Of a stretch of 64,000 nt of DNA, positions 22,269 to 33,147 are shown one piece after another; the first letter of the stretch is position 1, and each line of letters begins with the position of its first letter. Origin of the DNA: Nageia nagi (lineage: Eukaryota; Pinophyta); assembly GCA_050084985.1 (NCBI GenBank), contig JBITNC010000002.1:35278001-35342000 (forward strand), read 5' to 3'. Both the position numbers and the translations under genes were made by a program. The notes below the pieces were generated by a model. That model had not been told where the DNA came from and ran no database searches. It saw nothing but the letters and a program-made list of their open reading frames with translations.

Positions 22269-23268
22269 GGGAAAATTACAAAAATAGCCCTCAAAAATTA
22301 TTTATTTAAAAAAAAATGGCTCTGTGGTCAACTATATTTTACTAGCCAACATTTTCCTTCATCCGCTAAAATTTTCCAGGAGCATGCATTTTTCCTGCCA
22401 TCTTTCCCACCATAGGAGCACAGATCGATCCTTCGCCCTTGCAATGCGATTTCAAATCCTTGAAAATGAATTGCAATGATCGCAGGATTCACTCTCTTTT
22501 GGTGCTTCGACATCTCGCATTCCGAATCCTCTACACCTCTGCTCCGTCTCAGCAACACGACCCAACATCCACCCACAAACTCTTATTCGACTTAATGTAA
22601 AAATCTTCTCTGAGACTGAAAGGCGGACCAATTCTGCAAAATGCAGCCCTTTGCTCTAATTATTCTGAAGCATACACACAAACTTTGACATCCCAAGCTC
22701 AATAGAAGAAGGTATGGAGACATCCATCAAAGCATGGTTGAAAAGGTTTTTTTTTTTGGTTTTTTTTTCACTTGATGTTACGCTTTTGAGTGCCAGGCCT
22801 GCATGATATCTCAAAACGCAGCAGAGGTATTCTCTTGTACTGAAATGATCGTGGGTGTTGGCAACATTTGAGAATTACTAACAGAGCAGAACATGATATA
22901 TGCATTTCAGTCTTCTTGGTCAGGCTAGTTACCATGTCGAGGAACACTTCATTTTTAGATTGCTAATTGAAGTTGATGCTTGAATATGAGGTATCCTGCT
23001 GCATGTGTAACTCTTGGAAATTTAGATTTGGTTAAACATGCTGCAGGACTCTCTTCACTTGAGAAGATGTAAATATGCTCTTGGCGAATATTTGTGCAGC
23101 AACAGGCAAGTGAAATAATGCTGAGAATAAGGGCATTAAGAAGCTGTACAGATGCAGCTTGAGATCAAGAACAAGACACATAGACAATGAGACTTTTTCA
23201 AATTGAAAAGATGTATATGCAATGTGAGATTCAATAGCTGTCCAGATGAAGCGCACATGGCATAGGGC
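22269..23268 (+). repeat. left terminal inverted repeat of the Mutator-like element
   Basis: This 1.0-kb arm matches 30286-31335 on the other strand. Shared landmarks include CAACTATATTTTAC, the GAGCACAGATCGATC block, and an inner end at GGCATAGGGC. A T/A-rich run near 22750 differs in length. Confidence 0.9.
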
Positions 23269-23516
23269 AACATTTGAGAATTACTCAGAGCAGAACATGA
23301 TCACGGGTGTGGACAACATATTGATTTCTTGACAAGGCTCTAGAGACTTTTGAGCAGCACGATTACGAAGGCCAACTCCACAATAGCCTCTTTTGTTATT
23401 TTCTGGGCAGAATTAAAGAAAATAATATCGTCAACCATTTCACCAATGGCAACATTGGAGATCAATGCTGGCTGCTTAACTATTTCACTGATGGCAAGCT
23501 TGAAGATCGATGTTGG

Positions 23517-25230
23517 TTGCTCAACCATTTCATAATGATAACAATAGAGATTGGAGCACTCTTTGAAGATGTTGCAAAGCTCAAGAAAGTAGTCCAAGCC
23601 TTAACAATTGCAATCCACTTCGAGTATATCACTGTAAAGTCAAACAAAAGTCGATATATTATTCGCTGCAAAAATAGAGAATGTTCATGGCAACTAGATG
23701 TAACCAAACTTGTCGATAGCAATAGCTTCTCAATCCGTACATTCTGCAATGAGCACACTTACTTTGATGCTACTCATCTTGGACATAGCCAAGCAAACAT
23801 ATCATGGGTGGCTGAAACTATCTTGAACCATCTCCATGATACTCCAAGCTACTCTCCTAAGGAGATCTCAATCGACATTCGGAGACAACAAGGCATTCTT
23901 GCCTCGTATATCAAGGCCTGGCGTAGGAGAGGAAGGGCTAAAAAAATCTACATGGTTTGTTGGAGGAAGGCTAAATGCTTTTGCCCACCTACTTCCATGA
24001 GTTGCAATGCGCCAACCTTGGTAGTGTTTCCTTTGTGGAGGCCATTGGTCCACAACGTAATTTTCGATGCCTGTTTATGATCTTTGTTGCATCAATAGAA
24101 GGCTTCATCTATGGTGGTTGTTTTCTTATTGGCATTGATGGTACGCATATGAAGAGCAAGTACCTTGGAACCATGTTATGTGCAACTACCATGGATGTTG
24201 AAGGGGTACTCTTTCCATTGGTTTTTGCTGTTGTCGATGCCAAAAACAATGAAAATTGGACATGGTTCCTTATGCAATTGTAAAGTACACTTACAATTCA
24301 CATCGATCAATCAAATGTGGCTTTTCTTTATGATGGCCAAAAAGGTTTGATTGATGCAATTGAGGCCACCTTCCTTGGATATGCACATGCCCACTGTATG
24401 CATCATTTAGCAAAGAACTTCCATCAGACCTTCAAAAATGTGAATCTTGTTCGACTTTTGTGGAAGGTAGCTTATGCCATCACTTCAAATGAGTTTCATG
24501 AGAAAATTGCCCTGATTGCTGAAATATCTCCACAGGTTGTGAAGTAGATACATGATGCAGATCCCACCCATTGGGCAATGACTTTTATTGGCACCTGTTA
24601 TGGGCATCTCACCTCCAATGTTGTGGAGTCAATCAACTCATGGATCTTGGAGGCTCGTGAGCTTTCGATTCTTGAGATGTTGGGAAAGATATGACGACAA
24701 CTCATGATCTAGTTTACGGAGCATTGTTGCAATGTTGCCCTCATATGAGGATGTGTGGTTCCTCGAATTGAAACCCAAATAGCTGAGAACATGGTGAAAG
24801 CTAGGCAATACCAGATTCTTCAAATGAGTGAGGTAGACTATGAATGTCTTTCAGGTAACACAAACATTGTTAATTTTGCAACCAAGACATGTACCTATGA
24901 ACATTGGCAATTGTTAGGTTTCCCATGTGCCCATGTTGCATCTATGATGTTGTATTGACATGAGAATCCACAACAATTTGTCAAATGTTGTTTTTATATA
25001 GAAAGCTACTATGCCATTTATGCTGGCATTGTGCATCCCATCCTAGACAAGGAAAATTGGCAGCATCATGAACATGAGATCATACAACAACCACAAATAA
25101 GACGATTGCTGGTAGGCCAAAGAAAAAACGCATTCGGTGAGAGGATGAAGGCAAAGAAAAATATCATGTACATTGCTCTAGATGCCATGAACTAGGGCAC
25201 TACAAAGGAACGTGCAAGGAGTCTATTTGA
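23517..25230 (+). pseudogene. MuDR-type (MULE) transposase, frameshifted
   Basis: The N-terminal DNA-binding domain reads GALFEDVAKLKKVVQALTI to RYIIRCKNRECSWQLDV (23550-23700). The catalytic core begins GCFLIGIDGTHMKSKYLG, with the first acidic residue at 24137-24139, followed by FAVVDAKNNENWTWFLMQL. After a frame shift near 24283 it continues GQKGLIDAIEATF, HCMHHLAKNF, and after a stop at 24546 DPTHWAMTFIGTC. A SWIM zinc finger (CTYEHWQLLGFPCAHV) follows near 24890-24940 and a CCHC knuckle (CSRCHELGHYKGTC) near 25175-25216. Frame shifts occur near 23950 and 24283, and there are four in-frame stops. The family normally cuts and pastes the element. This copy cannot do so. Confidence 0.92.
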
Positions 25231-26789
25231 TGCTAGTAATATGTAGCGCCAGTTTTGGTAACATGTAGGACCAATTTTGGTAATCGGGTGAAGGATCAGG
25301 ATCCTGCATTGAAGTTTTAACTTTCTTCGATTTCACTCTTGATATTGCCCATTACTTTGGTGTTTCACCAAAATTTTCATTATTGATGTTGTCTGTAATA
25401 AGTACTTGAGATTTAAACGTCCGAATGAATATGATTAGTGAACTATCTTGATTGCTTTTTTGGATGAGGAAACTGAAATACTTGACCAAATTTGCTGGAT
25501 GAGTAAGCTGAATTTGCTTGCTATTATTTCATATTTGAAATTTGGATGAGTAGAACTATCATTATGCTTTTAGGTTCCAATCATAGATTTCATATTCATT
25601 GAATCCTAATAGCAGCTTCTTGGGCCTTGTTCCATTAATTTTTCAGAACTCATTACAGTATGGTATGAATGATTTGAGTGTTTCTCAATATTGTACTATG
25701 TTGGTAAATTGCATTACACCAAGTTGGTTGAACAAATTTAGATATGAACATGAAGACTAATTACAATTAAATGATACATTGTAAATTTGATACAATTAAA
25801 TGATACATTGTCATGAAAAGTTGGTAGTGCAAAATTGTGTTTACTCTGTCTAGTATGTGATGCATGTAAACATGCTGATAATTTGCAAATAATAGTGAGG
25901 GCATCACTTTTTATTGATGGAAAGCAATTATGTGATGTAGTAATGAGATCAAAATATTTCTTGATCTGAATTTCTTAGATAATGATCCAGTTGTTGTAGA
26001 ATGCCTGATACATTGAGCCTAGGAAGAGCATTGCTTGGATCTTGAGTAAAGAAACTGAAATCTGAAGCCACAATATTGAGAAAGTTTCTGAGAGAACTCT
26101 GTTCTAGATGCGTCTAGAGGGGCTGCAGAAGGCAAGGTTGTAGTAATTGAATAGCCATAACACTTATTTAAGCCAACCAGTTGTGTTCAGCTAATCGCTG
26201 ATATCAGTTTCATAAATGGGAATGATGTAAATGTTCCTAATGAGTTACATGTGAAATTCTATCATATGTGGGCCAGGAGGGGCTGCATCAGGGAAAGCAA
26301 ATCTACTTTATTTGTTTTTCAAAAGCGTTGGTAATCAAGCTTATAGTCATCTTTAGCTCCTCTATCGTCATGTTTAGGGATGGGCAAGAAGAAATACAAT
26401 TGAGCCTTCCCTTAGTTAGTGATTCAATTAAGATTTAATCACAAAACAAAAATGCAACAGAGATACCAAATGCTGGAGGTTACAAGGGTGAATGGTTAAG
26501 GCACGAAATTATTGCATGGCCTTTTAAGTATTGATTCAATTAGGATCTCTATCACAGGACAAAAAATGTGGCAGTCACTGACTATGAATGTTGGTTATGA
26601 GGGTGAATGGTAAAGCACAAAGTTATTCCATTGGGATACCTAAAAGGCCAATGTGCTAAAATGTGTTTCTGTGGCAGTGGTTAACTGCTTATGAACTGCT
26701 AATGGAGGAGTATGTCCTGCACCAGATTTATGTTAGTTGGCTGCTAAATACCTTTGAAGAAAATAAAGAGGAAAGGATTGAGGGGTCGA

Positions 26790-27403
26790 TATAGGGTATA
26801 AAATAAAAAGACGGTTTTTTGAAAATATGACCCGGGACCAAATATGTAAAAAACGGCCATTAAACGGTCAAAATACGTTAAATATGGCAAAAATTTGTGG
26901 ATTTTAAAATTCGTGAATACTGAAAAAAGCCAAAAAAAGGGAAAAATTTGTGACAAAAAAAATTATCAAATTTTCGGAAAAAATGGTGAAAAAACAGCCA
27001 AAAAACAGCGGGTACAACAAGGTTTGTGTGCATATTTTTTGTGTTTTTTTGGCCGTTTAAACATTAAATATGGCAAATACGGAAAATACGGTATCTTTTA
27101 GAGGAAACAACGATAGGTACAGTGGGGGCTCTAAGTTATTTTCCCCTCGCGTTTTTTGGGCGTCTTCTGTGTTTAGACGGTGTTTTTTGACCCAAAAAAC
27201 GTGTTTTTTCAGTCTTGAAAATACACTAGGAAACCCGCGTTTTTTCCACATATTCAAAGTTTTTTTTCCCATTTTTTTGGCTTTTTTGGCCATTTAAACG
27301 GCCATATTTAAATCTTAAAAAAAACGGCACCTTCTCTGTTTTTTAGGAAAATACGGATTTTTTTGAAAAACGGAAAAAGGCCTTTTTTTATTCTATGATA
27401 CAG
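26790..27403. mobile_element. foldback or MITE-like segment rich in CGG/CCG within A/T runs
   Basis: The base pattern changes sharply here: AAAACGG and CCGTTTT words are repeated among long A and T runs. Left-side words (TTAAATATGGC, GAAAAAAGCCAAAAAAAGGG) recur inverted on the right (27250-27320). The outer ends GTATAAAATAAAAA and TTTTTATTCTATGATAC are imperfect inverse matches. The overlapping open frames here are low-complexity by-products. Confidence 0.5.
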
Positions 27404-27819
27404 GGTCTCTAGCACTCTCTACCCTCTTATCAATTCAGAAACCTCTAGCTAGCTAGCATTCTAGGCTATTCAATAATTCATGCCAAGGACTAGACTTTGC
27501 ATTTGTAATCTTAAAATAACTTACTATTCTTTACCAAAGTAGAAATTCTCCTGTATTAAAGCCAAATGGTGTGCTATTCTATCTATTTTGGCAATCACAT
27601 GAGATCTTATTATATAAACAAATACATGCTTTATACTTTTTAAGAAAGTTGTTTTCTTTTTAAGTAATATTTACTTTGAAGCCACTTTATTGTGCTTTAT
27701 GCAAAACCTATATGAAGTTGTTTCTTTCACAAAATGAATATAAAAAACTCCTCCCCAAAATTTCACTAAAAAGAATGCCAAATCAAACCATTTCAAAAAT
27801 TCCCAAAATTCATCTATAT

Positions 27820-28110
27820 TTAGTCTGGTTCAGAGTCATTGGCCTTACTAAATTTCACCAATTCCTCTTTAGTGATACAGGGCCTGGTATTATTGTAATA
27901 TGTCAATTTCTTTTCTCTTGCCAATTATAGTTTGTAATCTTTAGATATAGATGAAACATGTTTTGTACCCACAACACCATCAATCTATTCTTGTTCTGTC
28001 TTGGGAGTTTTTGTTTTCCCATCTCAATAGATTTCATCATCTTTGTCATCATCAGTTTCTGCATAAAGCTTAGTAAATTGTGCTTCAATGATTATTTAAA
28101 CTTTTCAATA
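27820..28110 (-). pseudogene. decayed open fragment inside the Mutator-like element
   Basis: A minus-strand frame reads EAQFTKLYAETDDDKDDEIY, a stop, DGKTKTPKTEQE, a stop, IDGVVGTKHVSSISKDYKL, a stop, then AREKKLTYYNNTRPCITKEE and a final stop at 27820. The charged, protein-like composition with few stops suggests an old exon, perhaps a captured host gene piece. I do not recognise the family. Confidence 0.3.
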
Positions 28111-30285
28111 TGCCACTTTTCCAGAAAGTGTGTTCTGCTGATTAGTACACTTAATTTGTATGAATTCATTTCCTAATTAGAACCATCTTCATAGGTCATA
28201 GGCTATCTTGTATGCCTTTGTACTGAAGGAATTGGGTAAAGTAGTTCCAAGGTTAGATCTTCTGGCCTTATCTTCAATGACCTTAATTAAACAAGCATCA
28301 TTGTAGCTTTTCTGAAACTGCCCATTTAATGACATGATGTATAGGAACAGTTGCAACACTTAACCAAGAGAGAAATTCACTTTTAGATATGCATGCATAT
28401 TGTAGGTTATTGTAATTCAAAGGAATATTTTACAGCTGTGACCAACAGAAACTGCTGATATCTGTGCTCATACCATCGACTATGCAAACAAGTATGCCTA
28501 TCTTCAGTACTATGATTGAACTTTGACAACTGAACAAGGTCAATTTAGAAAAAAATTGCTTACTTTGCATCAATTACATTTTAGTTGTCCAAATAAAAAA
28601 CCTGATTTGCCAGCCTCAAAAATAAGAACATCTGACTTTGGAGAGGTAGTAAAAGATGAAATATGATTCTTTTCTTACCATTGAGATATTAGCAAAAATA
28701 ACACTTACAATTGATTAGTAGTCTATATAGAGTACTCCTTAGTGTAAAATTCTTATTATAACCAAAAACTAGGAATTCAAACTCCTGCCTTGTATCTAAA
28801 AACCATAACCTAAGAACAGGTTTAGTAAAAGATATTCAAGCTACATAAAACCTTTATATATGAATAATGGCAACCAAAATAGAATTGCTTCCTCTGATGC
28901 TTGCAAAATGAATAATCCGAAACCATACAAGCAAAGCTCCACAAGAGAACTTAGTCAATCAGCAAGTATACAGAACCCCAAATTTCTAAAAGTTTATCTT
29001 CAACGTAAGGACTGAAGTATCACATGCCCTGCACATACAGGATGAATTTCCAATTTCCGAACACAATCAAGCAAGAAACATGTTTCAAGGATGAATCATT
29101 TTCTTAACAAGTGGAGAGATGTAGATTACATGAGAACTTGTACTATTTTTGTTCAGTTGGAATCCATTGTGCTGGAAAAGCCATAGAGAATATTTTAAAC
29201 CAGTCACTTGTACCAAATACAATTAGACCAAGTAACGGATAGTTTCTGAAAATGTTCTGTACGAAGTAGCAGCATTGCATAATACCAAGGGCTATGACAC
29301 GCCTTTCTCTCTTATATTCCCCTTCATCTCTCTAATGCATAATACCAAGGGCTCTTCTCACCTGCAATTTTACGCAGACAAGAAACAGATTGAAGAAAAA
29401 GAGCACATATTTAATTTATCATCATGATACATGAAGTTCCTAAATTTGTGGAGTTTTCTATTGCAGATAAACACATCAAGTAATCCAGAAGTAATGAAGG
29501 TATACAACTAAAAAATTCAACGAACACTAACAGCATCACAAGCTTACAAAAGATTAAATCCATCCATATAGAAATAGTATCAAAGGGAAAATAATATTAT
29601 CTAAACTCAGGTTAACAACAAATAATATCTTCCATACTTGATGAAAAATCTAAATTTCTTACAGTAGATGCATTGAATCCCACTTTCATACATTCATGTA
29701 CAGAAGTCAAATTTCAGTATTTCTTGCTTCATTTATCCATAATAACTGTGATTATTTGATTCAAAAGTTATTCAACAATTTAATTAAAAAGTCATTGTTT
29801 GATTCAAAAATTCATGGACTTGATCTAATTTTTAAAATGTTTTTTAAAAAATATTGCTATTTCATTCATATTTAATTCCATTTCCATTACATAATCAGAT
29901 GCTATAGTACAACAATGCATTCCATTGGCTGTTATCCAACTGTTTGAAATTAGGTCATCTTTTTAATGTGCTTGTTTTTCCTATCAATATTGATCCATTG
30001 TGTAATATCATGTAAAGTATAATTCATTGTGTTCATGTCTACATTAATAAAGTCAAAAAAGGTGCTGAGAACTAGTGCTTGCATTAACAAAAATGTACAT
30101 AAATCCACTGAAATTCCAAGAAAACCATAGAAAGTTAAAAGAATTCTCGGAAAAGTCTTGACCAAACAAAATTTATCTACAACATTGTGTAGGTAGGCCC
30201 ATGTACTAGTGACAATAATGCTTGTTTTGATGGTGATGAAACAAAAACTACTAGCCCTTCACACTATTCAGCAAAAACGTTGGCT

Positions 30286-31335
30286 TGGCCCTATACCATG
30301 TGTGCTTCATTTGGACAGCTATTGAATCTCACGTTACATATATATCTTTTCAATTTGGAAAGGTCTCATTTTCTACAACAAATGTCTATATTATTCTTGA
30401 TTTCAGGCTGCATCTGTACAGCTTCTTAATGCCCTTATCTTCCCAGCATTATTTCACTTGCTCGTTGCTGCACAGATAATCACGAAGAGCACATTTATAT
30501 GTTCTCAACTGAAGAGAGTTTTGCAGCATGTTTAACCAAATTAATATCTCCAAGAGTTATGCATGCACCAAGCAAGATACCTCACATTCAAGCATCGCCT
30601 TCAATTAGAAATCTAGAAACGAAGTGTGCCTCGACATGGTAACTAGCTTGACTAAGAATACTGAAATGCAGAAATCATGTTCTGCTTTGTGAATCATTCT
30701 CAAATGTTGCCTACATCCACGATCATTTGAGTACAAGAGAATACCTTTGTTGTGTTTTGAGATATCCGGCAGGCTTGCATAGCACATATGTCTGCTAGGG
30801 CATTCAAAAACGTACATCAGGTGAAAAAAACAAAAAAAAAAAAGTTTTCAACTATGCTTTGACAAATGTCTTGTTGAATTTGGAATGTCAAGGTTTGTGG
30901 GTGTACTTCAGAATAATTAGAGCAAAGGGTTGCATTTTGCAGAATTGATCTACCTTTGAGTCTCACAGAGAAGATATTTACATTTTGTCGGAGAAGAGTT
31001 TGTGGGTGGAAGTTGGGTCGTGTTGTCCGAACAGAGCAAAGTTGAAGGGAGCGAATCTTGCGATAAATGCAATTCGTTTTGGAGGATTTGAGATCACATT
31101 GTAGGGGTAGGGGATCGATCTGTGCTCCTGAAGGATTCGTGGTGGGAAAGATTTCCTATGGAAACCTGACACGATGGGAAATATGCATGCTTTTGGAAAA
31201 TTTTAGTGGATGAAGGAATATGTTGGCTGGTAAAATATAGTTGACCTTAGGGCCATTTTTGTAATAAATAATTTTAGAGGGCCATTTTAGTAAATATTGA
31301 TTTTGTGAGAGCCATTTTATTTTAGTAAATTTCCC
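30286..31335 (-). repeat. right terminal inverted repeat of the Mutator-like element
   Basis: This is the inverse-complement partner of 22269-23268. It is slightly longer because of an extra copy of the AGGGCCATTTT-type word near its outer end (about 31250-31315). Confidence 0.9.
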
Positions 31336-31344
31336 TTAATTTTA

Positions 31345-32696
31345 TTATGCACTTAATTTTGATGGCAATACATCAATAGTGCTACTTTGGTCGTCAGATA
31401 GCCTTCACCAATCTAATTTTATTTTTTTCATTATGTCCAAGCTATGTTAGAATGGCTTCAAATTCTATTAAATTTCATAATTTTTGGGAATTTACAGCTG
31501 AGTGATAAAGAAATTACAGTCAGTAGCTTTAAAGAAATTGTCAATTTTGCAATCTATTGTAATTTGGCGGTTACATCATGTGCTTTCTCGGTGAAGTGTG
31601 GGGAAATTAGCAATTTCATCCTCATGATGGAGGTTAAGCTATAACTAGGCAGTAGTACAACAAGGAACACAATTTTGGAGAAGAGAAGAATTCTCTGAAA
31701 TTGAAGATTGAATTGGGCCAAAATGCAATACTTAATTAGCAAAACTCAAGTGGTACTACCCTTGTTTAGTCTTTGTCTTGTAGCAGTAGTTTACGCTCTA
31801 GAAATTTTAAAAAATATATCAAAAATGTCATTTTAGTATTTGTCTTAATAAATTTAGTATTTTAAATTAAATTTATTAAGAATCAAATATAGTTGATTCA
31901 ACCTCCTGATTATGTCAGTCTATGCCTCTCTCTTGGCTTGTGGATGTTTTTAGGCGAGTTTAGAGTATGCTCCCACCAGTTTTGGATCGAGATTGATCAC
32001 CATTTGGCACGAGCTTCGAGTCTGTTGGTTGTGCTTGTTAGAGCTTGAGATTGACAATTGTTTTATCTTTCAGTGTTCAATTTATTATGAGATTTGAGGG
32101 TGGTATAATTGTTTTTTTCAAGACGCCCATAGCTCAATCTTGACATTCTTTCAATTCCCAAACCATCGTTGTTTGGCATTCTATCTCAAAGAGACTTTCC
32201 TTCTCAGGAAATGTCTATTATCCGACTCCCAACACCCGATAGGTGATCGCTTGATTACCTCTTTCTTTTCAGTTGTCTCAGAAGAGGGAGTTCGTAGGAG
32301 GAGGATTGAGGACTCTCCTTGGCCTACTCGATGTACCAGACAAAGGGTGCATGTTGACCTTAGTTCTATGAGGTCATAGCGGATCATGACCTTCTTTCGC
32401 TACAACAATGCTGATGCAAACACAGATCATCCTAGGAGTGCATAGTCAAAAAAATCATGAGAGACCTCCCTTTTAACTGTTTTCTTAATATCTTTCTTTG
32501 TTCGATTATTTATTTCCTTTTAGGGATTAGCCCCTATATTGTTCTTAGTCTTTTCATAGTTTGCTTTGAGTGAGAGCTATTGAGCCCCTCATGCTGCTTT
32601 AGACTTGTATACCCTTCAATCCCATTGATCGCTTTTGGTCATATGTGGACATTAATATAATTTCTTTCTTTCTTTCTTTTGTCCTCTGGAGACATG
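31345..32696. other. no supported gene; right part may be LINE 5' region
   Basis: 31345-31910 shows nothing recognisable. From about 31913 the sequence becomes less AT-rich and leads without a visible break into the LINE ORF1 fragment, so it may be its 5' region. A plus-strand open stretch at 32140-32379 is not recognised. Confidence 0.4.
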
Positions 32697-32699
32697 CTA

Positions 32700-33147
32700 C
32701 AATTTGCATGTTGTGGATAGGAAACTTAAGATTCCTCCTAAAATTACCAAACTAACCATTGAGAAAGGGGCGTTGAACCTGATTGGCAAGTTTCCGAAGC
32801 CCAAATCAGATATTGATACGATCAGAGAATGGGCGTTCCAGAAATGGAAGATCGTGGGACGTTTTGATATTGTAGCTCTTTCGAACGGGTCTTTATGATC
32901 AAGTTCTGTTTGGAGGATGATTTTCAAAACATTTTGTATGGAGAGTCTTGGATGTTTGGTCAACGAATCATGTTTCTTAAGAAATGGGAGCCAAATTTTG
33001 ATCCAAATATCCAAAGTATTACTTCTGTGTCAGTCTAGTTTCATTTACCTGGACTCCTGTTACAATATTGGCATGATGAAGTTTTAGCAGGGATTGGTAA
33101 CTGGATCGAAAATTTGATTTCCATTGATAAAGCTACTAGAAGATTAT
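32700..33147 (+). pseudogene. LINE ORF1 fragment with DUF4283-like domain
   Basis: The translation reads KLKIPPKITKLTIEKGALNL, then WKIVGRFDIVALSNGSL and, after a one-base shift near 32896, MIKFCLEDDFQNILYGESW, FLKKWEPNFDPNIQSITSV, HLPGLLLQYWHDEVLAGIGN and ISIDKAT. The order FxxxEDxxxILxxxxW, then W.P.F.P, then LPGLPLxxW, then IGN is typical of the DUF4283 domain found in ORF1 of plant L1-type LINEs, an RNA-binding protein. One stop interrupts it near 33037. It is cut off by the copia A LTR fragment at 33148. Confidence 0.75.

Larger units (their letters stand above)
25231..30285. other. interior of the Mutator-like element, mostly without recognised genes
   Basis: The stretch is AT-rich. 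Apart from the foldback segment and the decayed open fragment listed separately, I recognise nothing. A short direct duplication GCATAATACCAAGGGCT occurs at about 29277 and 29336. Confidence 0.5.
22269..31335. mobile_element. Mutator-like element with about 1-kb terminal inverted repeats
   Basis: The outer ends are GGGAAAATTAC (left) and its near inverse complement GTAAATTTCCC (right). The nine bases outside them are TTAATTTCA and TTAATTTTA, matching at eight of nine positions, which fits the 9-bp target duplication of Mutator elements. The terminal inverted repeats are 22269-23268 and 30286-31335. Inside are a broken MuDR-type transposase gene (23517-25230), a CGG-rich foldback segment (about 26790-27403) and a decayed open fragment (27820-28110). 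The whole unit is 9067 bp. Confidence 0.9.

Noticed and set aside
27057-27297. Overlapping open frames on both strands of about 75 codons
   Set aside because: They arise from low-complexity T/A runs with CGG words in the foldback segment. Phe/Leu/Lys composition and no domain.
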